In this document: piece after piece, positions 8,176 through 16,564 of the stretch
Layout of the letters: every line of letters starts with the position of its first letter
Numbering within the stretch: position 1 is the stretch's first letter
Assembly (NCBI GenBank): GCA_037189985.1
Contig: JBBCJX010000006.1
Coordinates: forward strand, 62,001-126,000
Length of the DNA stretch: 64,000 nucleotides
Reading direction: 5' to 3'
DNA from: UBA2031 sp037189985
Lineage (GTDB): Bacteria > Pseudomonadota > Gammaproteobacteria > Pseudomonadales > Moraxellaceae
Translations under genes and position numbers: made by a program
Notes under the pieces: generated by a model
Told to the model about the DNA's origin: nothing
Databases searched by the model: none
The model's input: the letters and a program-made list of their open reading frames with translations, nothing else

Positions 8176-9291
8176 ATGATTCATATTTTCATCGGCACAA
8201 AAGCCCAGATGATAAAAATGGGCCCTGTCATGCGTGCGCTACAGGATATTGAGCTCCCCTACCGGTTTATTCACTCGGGTCAGCATCAGGAAACAATGAA
8301 TGACCTGATTGAAAATTTTGGAGTCAAGCAACCCGATGTCTTATTACATGAAGGATCAGACATCACAGGCATCCTCCAAATGCTGATCTGGTCAATAAAA
8401 ACCATGGCAAAAGGCCTTCTGAATCCAACCTGGCTATGGGGAAGTGTTCGTCACGAAAACAATTTCGTTCTCAATCACGGTGACACCTTTTCGACACTCT
8501 TGGGAACACTCCTTGCACGACTGCATGGACACAAAGCAGTTCATGTTGAATCCGGATTACGCTCTTTCAATTATTTCCATCCATTTCCTGAAGAAATAAT
8601 CCGAGTCCTGACAATACGCCTCTCGCATATTGCTTATGCACCTGGCGATTGGGCAGCCAAAAACCTGGCAGGCCGCTCATGCCACGTTATCAATACAATT
8701 GAAAACACCCTGCTTGATAGTACTCGCCTGCATCTTTCTGCCCAGCCAAAGCCAGGACTTCTTCCAGACCAGGCTTATGGCCTTGCATCCATTCATCGCT
8801 TTGAAAACATATTCAACAAGAGTCGCTTGAACTGGATTGTCGAAAAACTAATTTATGCCAGCCAGAAAAGAAAAATCCTTTTTATCCTGCACAAACCCAC
8901 AAGAATAAAACTCATTGAATTCGGTCTTCTGGAAAAACTTGAAAACTGTGAAAATCTGGAGTTGCGTCCACGATATGATCACATAGACTTTCTCCAACTC
9001 GTCAAGGCATCAGACTTTGTCATCACGGACGGGGGCAGCAATCAGGAAGAATGCCATTACATGGGAAAACCATGCCTGATTTTCAGAGCTCATAGTGAAC
9101 GCACTGAAGGACTAGGGAAGAATGCTGTTCTGTCACGCTATAACGACAGAGTCATTGAGCAGTTTCTTGAGAACCCCAAGCTTTACGAACTTCCGAGCCT
9201 ACTGGATGGAGGCTCTCATCCCTCTGCCATCATTGCAGAAAGCCTTTCCAAGATGGCCCTGGATCACACTAGAACAGACCTTAAGCTATGA
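8176..9291 (+). CDS. UDP-N-acetylglucosamine 2-epimerase family protein (WecB-like)
   Basis: Homologue of the non-hydrolysing epimerase that interconverts UDP-GlcNAc and UDP-ManNAc; 371 residues, close to the usual ~375. Family landmarks are present in order: GTKAQMIKMGPV (~8-19, usually GTRPEAIK), NHGDTFSTL (~99), VHVESGLRSF (~122), PEEIIRV (~138), IHRFENI (~200), ITDGGSNQEE (~287) and GKPCLIFR (~301). The Asp, Glu, Glu and His residues used in catalysis by WecB are kept, while several surrounding positions are unusual. AGGAG precedes the ATG by 7 nt. Base composition is visibly more AT-rich than the pil genes (23 G+C of 60 in 8341-8400), suggesting separate acquisition. It probably supplies an amino-sugar nucleotide for a surface or pilus glycan. 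Confidence 0.83.
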   Translation: MIHIFIGTKAQMIKMGPVMRALQDIELPYRFIHSGQHQETMNDLIENFGVKQPDVLLHEGSDITGILQMLIWSIKTMAKGLLNPTWLWGSVRHENNFVLNHGDTFSTLLGTLLARLHGHKAVHVESGLRSFNYFHPFPEEIIRVLTIRLSHIAYAPGDWAAKNLAGRSCHVINTIENTLLDSTRLHLSAQPKPGLLPDQAYGLASIHRFENIFNKSRLNWIVEKLIYASQKRKILFILHKPTRIKLIEFGLLEKLENCENLELRPRYDHIDFLQLVKASDFVITDGGSNQEECHYMGKPCLIFRAHSERTEGLGKNAVLSRYNDRVIEQFLENPKLYELPSLLDGGSHPSAIIAESLSKMALDHTRTDLKL

Positions 9292-9672
9292 TGTTGGGGT
9301 AGTAGTTCGATTTGAAAAGCACACAACCATTCCTTCTGGAATCTACCGGTTCCAATGTGTGCCCTATAACATCAAAGGCTCGAATTAGCGCCCCTCAAGG
9401 TAGTCTGGGCAATATCCTTCAGCCTTGAACACTCTGGAGCATCAGAGCTCCCGCCCTACATGGCGTAGATGGATAAGCCATCAGGCCAGCCCTCCTAAAA
9501 AGGCAAGCCTGATGTGGATGGAGTCGTGGCACATCAGGAAAGCCTTGCAAACCAACTCGCAAGCCCATGTAATTCTGGGAAATAGTGGAGACCTGTACTT
9601 GTCCGGGCCAGCGCCCGGTATTAAGGTTAGGCACTCTGCCTACAAGAAAAGCAAAATCGGAAGGACTTTTAC
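9292..9672. other. Intergenic region upstream of pilB
   Basis: A 381-nt stretch with no believable gene. It contains an inverted repeat CATCAGGC (9479-9486) and GCCTGATG (9507-9514) without a T-run, and a small GGGC-CAGC-GCCC hairpin within the candidate pilB promoter. Short open frames here have no ribosome site or recognisable product. Confidence 0.55.
9599..9627 (+). promoter_or_regulatory. Possible sigma-70 promoter of pilB
   Basis: TTGTCC and TAAGGT are separated by 17 nt, with a predicted start about 40 nt before the pilB ATG. The -10 element is a poor match, so this is tentative. No GG-N10-GC sigma-54 element with correct spacing was found here. Confidence 0.25.
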
Positions 9673-11391
9673 ATGGCAACCGGGGGAATCACGCTTTCAG
9701 GCCTTGCCAAGCGGCTAGTCGAGCAGGGGCTGATTCAAGAGCAGGCTGCTCAGCAGGCGCTGCTTAATGCCCAGAAAGAGCAGCAACCCCTGATTGCCCA
9801 CTTGTTGCATGGCAAGATTCTCAAGCCTGCAGTCATTGCCATGGTCGTGGCCCAGGAATTTGGGGACTCACTCTTCGACCTGGACTCCCTGGACCCTGAC
9901 TCCCTTCCCCAGATCAGCATTGATGAAAAGCTGATCCGCAAGCACAACGTCCTGCCCATCTTCAAGCGAGGGAACCGCCTGTTTCTTGCAGTCAGCGACC
10001 CCAGCCGCCTGGATGCCGTGGACGCCATACGCTTCAACAGCGGGCTCAACATCGAGACTGTGGTTGTTGAAGAAGACAAGCTGCTGAAACTGATCGATAA
10101 GGTCCTAGAAGGCAAAAGCAACTCCTCAATGCAGGGGCTGGATGCCGACCTTGAGGATGTCGACATCTCCGGAGGAGACGAGGCTGGGGGAGATGATGGT
10201 GCCACCACCCCTAATGCCGAAGACGATGCTCCCATTGTCCGCTATATCAACAAGGTGTTGCTGGACGCGATCAAAGGCGGGGCATCCGACCTTCATTTCG
10301 AGCCCTACGAAAAAGCCTATCGCATCCGTTTCCGCATAGACGGCGTTTTGCGGGAAATCGCCAAACCGCCGGTCAACATGGCTGGCAAGATGGCGGCACG
10401 TCTCAAGGTAATGTCACAAATGGACATATCGGAGCGTCGTCTGCCGCAGGACGGGCGTATCAAGCTCAAGCTTTCCAAGACCCGTGCCATCGACTTCCGT
10501 GTCAACTCGCTCCCTACGCTTTTCGGGGAGAAACTCTGTCTTCGTATTCTTGACCCCTCCAGCGCCATGCTTGGTATTGATGCCTTGGGCTATGAACCGG
10601 CCCAGAAGGCTCTGTTCCTGGATGCCCTGGAGAAGCCTCAGGGCATGTTGCTGATTACCGGCCCCACCGGCTCGGGTAAAACCGTCTCCCTCTATACCGG
10701 TCTCAATATCCTCAATACGGAAGAAACCAACATTTCCACCGCTGAAGATCCGGTGGAAATCAATCTGGAAGGCATCAATCAGGTCAACGTGAACGTTAAA
10801 GTGGGCCTGACCTTCGCCTCGGCCCTCAAGGCCTTCCTTCGCCAGGATCCGGACGTCATCATGCTCGGTGAAATCCGTGACTTGGAGACCGCCGAAATTG
10901 CCGTGAAAGCTGCCCAGACTGGCCATATGGTGCTCTCCACCCTCCATACTAACTCGGCACCGGAAACGCTAACCCGTTTGCGGAATATGGGCGTTCCTTC
11001 CTTCAATATCGCCACATCCGTGAACCTGGTGATCGCCCAACGCTTGGCCCGTCGTCTTTGCGGCAGTTGCAAACGCCCGGTGGACATTCCAAAACAGAGC
11101 TTGCTGGAAATGGGCTTCACTGAGGAGGACCTGGCGAGTGGCTTTACCATTTACGAGCCGGTGGGCTGTGACCAGTGCCGTGAAGGCTACAAGGGTCGTT
11201 TGGGAGTCTACGAAGTCATGAAAGTCACCCCGGCCATTGCCCGTATCATCATGGAAGACGGGAACTCCATCGTCATTGCAGACCAGGCCAAGAAAGAGGG
11301 TTATCCTGACCTGCGCCGCTCCGGTCTCGTCAAGGTCATGAGCGGCTTGACCAGCCTGCAGGAAATCAACCGCGTCACTGGCGCTGAGTAA
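9673..11391 (+). CDS. pilB: Type IV pilus assembly (extension) ATPase
   Basis: Hexameric cytoplasmic motor that powers pilus extension. The 572-residue length is that of PilB. The N-terminal ~150 residues form the MshEN/GSPII_E N-domain, followed by an acidic linker and the ATPase core. Walker A GPTGSGKT is at ~330, the Asp and His boxes follow, and DPDVIMLGEIRD with HMVLSTLHTNSA covers ~393-430. Two CxxC pairs (CGSC ~462 and CDQC ~498) form the zinc site typical of extension ATPases and absent from the retraction ATPase PilT. GGAAGG lies 9 nt before the ATG. First gene of pilB-pilC-pilD. Confidence 0.97.
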   Translation: MATGGITLSGLAKRLVEQGLIQEQAAQQALLNAQKEQQPLIAHLLHGKILKPAVIAMVVAQEFGDSLFDLDSLDPDSLPQISIDEKLIRKHNVLPIFKRGNRLFLAVSDPSRLDAVDAIRFNSGLNIETVVVEEDKLLKLIDKVLEGKSNSSMQGLDADLEDVDISGGDEAGGDDGATTPNAEDDAPIVRYINKVLLDAIKGGASDLHFEPYEKAYRIRFRIDGVLREIAKPPVNMAGKMAARLKVMSQMDISERRLPQDGRIKLKLSKTRAIDFRVNSLPTLFGEKLCLRILDPSSAMLGIDALGYEPAQKALFLDALEKPQGMLLITGPTGSGKTVSLYTGLNILNTEETNISTAEDPVEINLEGINQVNVNVKVGLTFASALKAFLRQDPDVIMLGEIRDLETAEIAVKAAQTGHMVLSTLHTNSAPETLTRLRNMGVPSFNIATSVNLVIAQRLARRLCGSCKRPVDIPKQSLLEMGFTEEDLASGFTIYEPVGCDQCREGYKGRLGVYEVMKVTPAIARIIMEDGNSIVIADQAKKEGYPDLRRSGLVKVMSGLTSLQEINRVTGAE

Positions 11392-11417
11392 CGGACAACC
11401 TTAGAAGAAGAACGACC

Positions 11418-12641
11418 ATGGCAGCCAAAGCAGAACAGATACTGACGTTTGCCTATGAAGGAACCGACCGGCGGGGCCAGAAGGTCAAGGGCGAAATCAG
11501 CAGCAAGAACATGGCATTGGCCAAGGCCCAGCTTCGCAAGCAGGGCATCAATGCGCAGAAGGTCTACAAGAAGCGTGCAGACTTGCTGGCAGGGCTCAGC
11601 AAGCCAAAGATCATGCCCATGGACGTCGCCATCTTCACACGCCAGCTGGCAACCATGATGAAGGCCGGCGTACCACTGGTGCAGTCCTTCGAGATCGTGG
11701 CTGATGGCCTGGACAACGCTTCCATGAAAGAAGTTGTCATGGGCATCAAGGTGGATGTCGAGGGCGGCAACAGCCTCGCCACGGCTCTTGCCAAATACCC
11801 TGAACACTTTGACGAGCTTTTCCGTAGCTTGGTGTATTCCGGCGAGCAGTCCGGAGCCTTGGAAACCATGCTGGACCGCGTGGCGATCTACAAGGAAAAG
11901 AGCGAAGCCCTCAAGATGAAGATCAAGAAGGCGCTGAAATATCCCATCAGCGTTGTCATTGTGGCCATGATCGTTACGGCCGTCCTGCTTCTCAAGGTCG
12001 TCCCTGTCTTTCAGGACCTGTTCAAAGGGTTTGGTGCCGAACTGCCTGCCTTTACACAGATGGTGATCGACATGTCTGCATGGCTACAGGAGTGGTGGTT
12101 TGTCGCCCTGCTGGGAATAGTGGGAGTTTTCGTCAGCTTTTCCCAAGCAAAACAGCGCAGCCAGGCATTCCGGAACTGGATAGACCGGACCCTGCTCAAG
12201 CTTCCCATTGTCGGCGACCTGACCTACAAGGCGACGGTAGCTCGCTTCTGCCGCACACTGGCCACCACCTTTGCAGCCGGTGTGCCACTGATTGATGCGC
12301 TTGTTTCCTGCGCTGGTGCCGCCGGCAACGTGGTTTACCGAGATGCCATCCTGCGTATCCGTGACGACGTGGCCGCAGGCCAGCAACTTGGCTTCTCCAT
12401 GCGTCAGGCCGGCATTTTTCCCGCCATGGCCCTGCAGATGGTGTCCATCGGGGAAGAGTCCGGCGCACTGGATGCCATGCTCGACAAGGTTGCCACCTAT
12501 TTTGAAGACGAAGTGGACAATGCCGTCGACGGCCTTACGTCCATGATGGAGCCCCTCATCATGGCTGTACTGGGTGTACTGGTCGGGGGCCTGATCGTCG
12601 CCATGTACCTGCCGATCTTCCAGTTGGGTTCCGTGGTCTGA
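11418..12641 (+). CDS. pilC: Type IV pilus inner-membrane platform protein
   Basis: GspF-family polytopic protein, 407 residues, that sits in the inner membrane above PilB and passes its motion to pilin subunits. Two GspF domains are visible, roughly 75-198 and 278-400, each starting with a helical bundle (FTRQLATMMKAGVPL and FCRTLATTFAAGVPL are the matching entry motifs) and ending in membrane helices, for example ISVVIVAMIVTAVLLLKVV (~178). GEESGALDAMLDK marks the second domain. The stop overlaps the pilD start (TGATG), so translation is coupled. Confidence 0.96.
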   Translation: MAAKAEQILTFAYEGTDRRGQKVKGEISSKNMALAKAQLRKQGINAQKVYKKRADLLAGLSKPKIMPMDVAIFTRQLATMMKAGVPLVQSFEIVADGLDNASMKEVVMGIKVDVEGGNSLATALAKYPEHFDELFRSLVYSGEQSGALETMLDRVAIYKEKSEALKMKIKKALKYPISVVIVAMIVTAVLLLKVVPVFQDLFKGFGAELPAFTQMVIDMSAWLQEWWFVALLGIVGVFVSFSQAKQRSQAFRNWIDRTLLKLPIVGDLTYKATVARFCRTLATTFAAGVPLIDALVSCAGAAGNVVYRDAILRIRDDVAAGQQLGFSMRQAGIFPAMALQMVSIGEESGALDAMLDKVATYFEDEVDNAVDGLTSMMEPLIMAVLGVLVGGLIVAMYLPIFQLGSVV

Positions 12642-13483
12642 TGATCGAGCTGTTTTTGCTAAGCCCCCTCTTCGCAGGGGGCTCGGTTTTTCTGCTGGGG
12701 CTTTTTGTCGGCAGCTTCCTGAACGTGGTCGTCCATCGACTTCCCATCATGATGGATCGGCAATGGGCATTGGAGGCTGCCAGCTTTCGCAACGAGCCTT
12801 TGCCGGAACAGGCCCGCTTCAATCTCATGCTGCCGCGCTCCCGTTGTCCGCATTGCGAGCATCAGATCAACGCCCTGGAAAACATTCCTTTGGTCAGCTG
12901 GCTGGCCCTGAAAGGCCGGTGCAAAAGCTGCAAGGCCAAGATAAGCCTGCGCTATCCCCTTGTTGAGCTGACCACTGCCACCCTGTCCCTGGTGGTATTC
13001 CTGATGCTGGGCCCAAGCATGGCCATGGTGGCGGCACTGGGCCTGACCTGGGCTCTGCTCGCCCTGACCATGATCGATTTCGATACGCAGCTTTTGCCCG
13101 ATGACATTACCCTGCCTCTGCTTTGGGCCGGCCTGCTGCTCAATGTCTCCGGCCTGTTCGTGCCACTGCCCCATGCAGTACTGGGAGCCGTGTTTGGCTA
13201 TGTCTCACTGTGGAGTGTTTACTGGCTCTTCAAACTGGTAACCGGCAAAGAAGGCATGGGTTATGGTGACTTCAAGCTGCTGGCCGCACTGGGCGCTTGG
13301 CTGGGATGGCAAGCCCTGCCCTTGATATTGCTGCTTTCCTCACTGGTGGGGTCGGTGGTCGGCATCGGCTACTACATCGCTCGCCGTGAAAGTGCCCCCT
13401 TTGCCTTTGGGCCCTATATCGCCATTGCAGGCTTCATTGCCCTACTCTGGGGGCACCCGCTGCTGAACTGGTATCTGGGCTGA
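12641..13483 (+). CDS. pilD: Type IV prepilin peptidase / N-methyltransferase
   Basis: Bifunctional inner-membrane aspartyl protease that removes the prepilin leader and methylates the new N-terminal Phe. The 280-residue protein has the cytoplasmic zinc-binding loop with CPHC (~67) and CKSC (~93), then the two catalytic aspartates in DFDTQLLPDD (~146) and GYGDFK (~207), spaced among about seven to eight membrane helices. It would process PilA, minor pilins and type II secretion pseudopilins. It starts in the pilC stop and lies 2 nt before coaE. Confidence 0.96.
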   Translation: MIELFLLSPLFAGGSVFLLGLFVGSFLNVVVHRLPIMMDRQWALEAASFRNEPLPEQARFNLMLPRSRCPHCEHQINALENIPLVSWLALKGRCKSCKAKISLRYPLVELTTATLSLVVFLMLGPSMAMVAALGLTWALLALTMIDFDTQLLPDDITLPLLWAGLLLNVSGLFVPLPHAVLGAVFGYVSLWSVYWLFKLVTGKEGMGYGDFKLLAALGAWLGWQALPLILLLSSLVGSVVGIGYYIARRESAPFAFGPYIAIAGFIALLWGHPLLNWYLG

Positions 13484-13485
13484 TC

Positions 13486-14088
13486 ATGCTGGTCATCGGA
13501 CTCACCGGCGGCATTGGCAGTGGCAAGTCCATGGCGACCGACTACCTGCAACAACGCGGCATCACCATTGTGGATGCCGATCTGGCGGCACGTGTGATCG
13601 TCGAGCCCGGCAAACCTGCATTGCAAGAGATTGCAGAGAGCTTTGGCGACCATGTCATTCAGGCCAATGGCACGCTGGACCGTGCCGCCCTGCGGCAGAT
13701 CGTCTTTGCAGACCCTGCAGAGCGGAAGCGACTGGAGGCCATCACCCACCCCAGGATCGCCGAGGAAATCCGGCAACAGCTGGCAGTCAGTCTCTCGCCC
13801 TACACGATCCTTGTTTCTCCCCTTCTCTTTGAAAGCGGACAACACCGCTTTGCCCACCGCACGCTGCTGGTGGATGCTCCCGAAGCCGACCAGAAACAAC
13901 GGGCGGCGCGCCGGGATCATGTCAGCGAAGAGCAGATTGCCGCCATCATGGCAGTACAGATGAGCCGCCGCGAACGCCAAGCCAGGGCGGATGATGTGGT
14001 ATTGAACGATGCTGGTCCGGATGAGCTGCATGCTGCACTGGAAGTGCTGCACCGGAAGTATCTGGAAATGGCAAATGGCCAGCCCTGA
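13486..14088 (+). CDS. coaE: Dephospho-CoA kinase
   Basis: Last step of coenzyme A synthesis: ATP-dependent 3'-phosphorylation of dephospho-CoA. The 200-residue protein opens LVIGLTGGIGSGKS (P-loop at 8-15), followed by DADLAAR (~31) and the CoaE helix LDRAALRQIVFADP (~64-77). LVDAPE and RRDH complete the kinase lid. It follows pilD by 2 nt, as in many gammaproteobacteria, and overlaps yacG by 14 nt. Confidence 0.96.
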   Translation: MLVIGLTGGIGSGKSMATDYLQQRGITIVDADLAARVIVEPGKPALQEIAESFGDHVIQANGTLDRAALRQIVFADPAERKRLEAITHPRIAEEIRQQLAVSLSPYTILVSPLLFESGQHRFAHRTLLVDAPEADQKQRAARRDHVSEEQIAAIMAVQMSRRERQARADDVVLNDAGPDELHAALEVLHRKYLEMANGQP

Positions 14089-14281
14089 AAAGCACTCGCC
14101 TGAAAACCCCGTGCTGGCATGCCCACGCTGTCAGGCACCCGTCATATGGTCGACGGCATCACCTTACCGGCCGTTTTGCAGCGAGCGCTGCAAGTTGATT
14201 GACCTGGGGGCCTGGGCAGATGAATCGCACCGTATTCCGGGGGAAGAAGTGCACTCCTCACTCAACGACGAGACACGCTGA
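14075..14281 (+). CDS. yacG: DNA gyrase inhibitor / zinc-binding protein YacG
   Basis: Small protein of 68 residues with a four-cysteine zinc site: CPRC (~17-20) and FCSERC (~34-39), followed by the conserved LIDLGAWADE. The E. coli homologue binds GyrB and inhibits gyrase. The start at 14075, inside the end of coaE, gives the usual length; earlier starts would only add translated coaE sequence. It is the last gene of the pilBCD-coaE run and faces the Nudix gene tail-to-tail across 9 nt. Confidence 0.92.
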   Translation: MASPEKHSPENPVLACPRCQAPVIWSTASPYRPFCSERCKLIDLGAWADESHRIPGEEVHSSLNDETR

Positions 14282-14290
14282 GATAAGGGT

Positions 14291-15217
14291 TTACAGCCCC
14301 CGGATTCCTGCAACACCTTGGGCACCCGCCTGCCATGCCGTTTCAAGATCGCTCTCGCCAAGCCCGCCCAAGGCATACACCGGAACCACCGCCTTCTCTG
14401 CCAGCCTCGCAAAATCATTCCATCCCAGCACAGGCGCATCTGGATGTGAATGCGTGGGCTGTACGGGTGAGATCGTCACAAAATTTGCATCCAGTGACTC
14501 CGCCGACAACAGCTCCGCCTTGTCATGCACCGAAGCCGCCAGCCATTTATCAGCAGGCACAGGCCGCCGTGCATATCGGGAAATTTCGCGAGCCGGCAAA
14601 TGAAGGCCGTCAGCGGGTACCTGCCCCAGCAAATCAGGATCACCATGCAGCAACAGTTCGGCACCTGCTTTACGGCACCGCTCCAGGAGTTGCATGGCCT
14701 GGCGGCAGTACTCTTCACGGGCAAGCGAAGGAGCCCGGAAAAGCATCAGCCTGATGCCCTTTTCCAGCCGCTCATCCGCCCAGGTCAGCAAGGCATCCAG
14801 CGTCAGCTGATCGGGCGAAATGGCATAAAGCGAAGGCAGGCATGCAGCGCTCACAATCGGGCGGTTGGCCTCGGGAAAGGCATGGCCTGCCAGTGTCTCA
14901 GGTGTGACCCAGCGTAGAGGCTGGCCTTCCCTGCCATGCGGCTCACCCCGGAATGCAGAGACCTCCCATACGTCCAGGCAAACTGACTTGTCCGGATAAT
15001 CATGTGAAATACGTATCAGCGGCCGGGAGCGCTCCGGCACGATGCCCAGCTCCTCCACAAGCTCCCGGGCCAGAGCCTGCTCGACAGACTCTGCTTCCTC
15101 GACCTTGCCTCCCGGAAACTCCCAGAGCCCGCCCTGATGCTTGTCGGCAAGGCGCTGTGCAATCAGGATTTTTCCCTGACGCCGGATAACGGCCGCTGCC
15201 ACAAGAATACGTTTCAT
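14291..15217 (-). CDS. Nudix (MutT-like) hydrolase fused to a ThiE-like domain
   Basis: A 308-residue two-domain protein. Residues 1-130 are a Nudix hydrolase of the MutT type, with GLWEFPGGKVEEAES and the box G-x5-E-x7-REL-x2-EEL-GI (~36-59), predicted to remove 8-oxo-dGTP. Residues ~145-308 resemble thiamine-phosphate synthase (ThiE/TenI): LDALL, LLHGDPDLL, DGLHLPAREI, LAASVHDKAELL, ISPVQPTHSHPDAP, LGWNDFARL, PVYALGGLG. This fusion is known from Pseudomonas and relatives; the role of the second domain is not established, and it may not make thiamine phosphate. The gene lies downstream of argJ and secA on the minus strand. Confidence 0.9.
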   Translation of the reverse strand: MKRILVAAAVIRRQGKILIAQRLADKHQGGLWEFPGGKVEEAESVEQALARELVEELGIVPERSRPLIRISHDYPDKSVCLDVWEVSAFRGEPHGREGQPLRWVTPETLAGHAFPEANRPIVSAACLPSLYAISPDQLTLDALLTWADERLEKGIRLMLFRAPSLAREEYCRQAMQLLERCRKAGAELLLHGDPDLLGQVPADGLHLPAREISRYARRPVPADKWLAASVHDKAELLSAESLDANFVTISPVQPTHSHPDAPVLGWNDFARLAEKAVVPVYALGGLGESDLETAWQAGAQGVAGIRGL

Positions 15218-15267
15218 TTCGTGTCACTCATGACAGAGCGCTGACCGGCACCATCGGACAAAGCCCT

Positions 15268-16488
15268 TCAGGACCGGTAGTCCGCATTGATCTTCACGTA
15301 ATCGTAAGAGAAGTCGCAGGTATAAACCGTGTCCCGCGCACTGCCACGACCCAGACAGACACGGATGGTTATTTCCTCCTGCTTCATCACGGCAGCGCCC
15401 TGCTCCTCGGTATAGGCCGGAGCACGGCCACCGTTATCGACAATGCAGACCTCGTTCAGGAAAACACGGACACGGCTGACATCCAGCGCCTGCAAACCAG
15501 CATTGCCGACTGCCGCCACGATACGTCCCCAGTTGGGATCGGAAGCAAAGAAAGCAGTTTTCACCAGCGGAGAATGGGCAATGCTGTAGGCCACGTCACA
15601 GCACTCCTGGGTATCGGCCCCCTCCTCCACCTGCACGGTAATGAACTTGGTGGCGCCCTCGCCATCGCGCACGATGAGCTGGGCCAACCGTGCAAAGACC
15701 CGGTGCACGGCCTCCTGCAGCTTTTCGAAAAGCTCACCCGCCGGCACCGTTACCGGTGCATTGCCGGCAGCGCTGCTGGCAATCAGCACGCAGGAGTCAT
15801 TGGTCGAGGTATCCCCATCAATGGTGATGCGATTGAAACTCTGGTTGACGGCTGAGTGCAGCAAGGCATCCAGAACAGACTGGGCCACGGCCGCATCTGT
15901 CGCCACATAACCCAGCATGGTGGCCATATTGGGCCGGATCATGCCCGCACCCTTGGAAATGCCCGTCACGGTATAGGTCTGCCCTGCCACCGTGAACTGC
16001 TCGCTGGCCCCTTTGGGGCGCGTATCCGTGGTCATGATGCCGGAGGCAGCCTCTGCCCAGGCATTCTCGCTGAGTGCTGACAACGCGGCCGGCAATGCCG
16101 CCGACAACCTGTCCACAGGTAGATGCTCACCGATAACGCCCGTGGAGAAAGGCAACACGCGTGCGGCAGGAACACCCGTCAGCTCGGCAAGCGCCGCGCA
16201 AGATGCCCTCGCATTCTCCATACCGACGGTACCTGTCCCGGCATTGGCATTGCCGGTATTGATGACCAGATACCGCGGCACAGCCTGCTGCAAATGCTCG
16301 CGACACAGCAATACCGGGGCGGCGCAATAGCTGTTGCGGGTGAACACCGCACTTACGGTTGCACCTTCTGCAATCTCGAAGAGTGTAAGGTCGCGCCGGT
16401 TCTTGTAACGGATGGCTGCCTCCGTAATGCCGATGCGAACACCGCTGACAGGATGCATCAGAGGCAAATCCAGATTACCTACCGCCAT
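15268..16488 (-). CDS. argJ: Bifunctional ornithine acetyltransferase / N-acetylglutamate synthase
   Basis: Arginine biosynthesis enzyme that moves the acetyl group from N-acetylornithine to glutamate, recycling it, and may also acetylate glutamate with acetyl-CoA. The 406-residue precursor cleaves itself in KGAGMIRPNMATMLGYVATDA; the Thr after PNMA (~190) becomes the N-terminal nucleophile of the beta chain. GVRIGI near the start, TTDTRPK (~155) and DPNWGRI (~322) are further family marks. The ATG at 16488 follows the terminator that separates it from secA. Confidence 0.96.
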   Translation of the reverse strand: MAVGNLDLPLMHPVSGVRIGITEAAIRYKNRRDLTLFEIAEGATVSAVFTRNSYCAAPVLLCREHLQQAVPRYLVINTGNANAGTGTVGMENARASCAALAELTGVPAARVLPFSTGVIGEHLPVDRLSAALPAALSALSENAWAEAASGIMTTDTRPKGASEQFTVAGQTYTVTGISKGAGMIRPNMATMLGYVATDAAVAQSVLDALLHSAVNQSFNRITIDGDTSTNDSCVLIASSAAGNAPVTVPAGELFEKLQEAVHRVFARLAQLIVRDGEGATKFITVQVEEGADTQECCDVAYSIAHSPLVKTAFFASDPNWGRIVAAVGNAGLQALDVSRVRVFLNEVCIVDNGGRAPAYTEEQGAAVMKQEEITIRVCLGRGSARDTVYTCDFSYDYVKINADYRS

Positions 16489-16515
16489 GACAAGACTCCT
16501 CTAACAACAGATGTG

Positions 16516-16542
16516 AAAAAGGAGAGACATGCTCTCCTTTTT
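16516..16542 (-). terminator. Rho-independent terminator after secA
   Basis: AAAAAGGAGAG and CTCTCCTTTTT form a perfect 11-bp inverted repeat around ACATG. Read on the minus strand it ends in T5, between the secA stop and the argJ start. Confidence 0.85.
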
Positions 16543-16564
16543 CAACCACATGGACGTGAAACCG

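Noticed and set aside
9520..9560. TGGCAC followed by TTGC as a sigma-54 promoter for pilB
   Set aside because: The two elements are too far apart; the required GG-N10-GC spacing is not met.
9425..9767. Small open frames in the pilB upstream gap
   Set aside because: No ribosome site, no recognisable product, and they run into pilB in the wrong frame.
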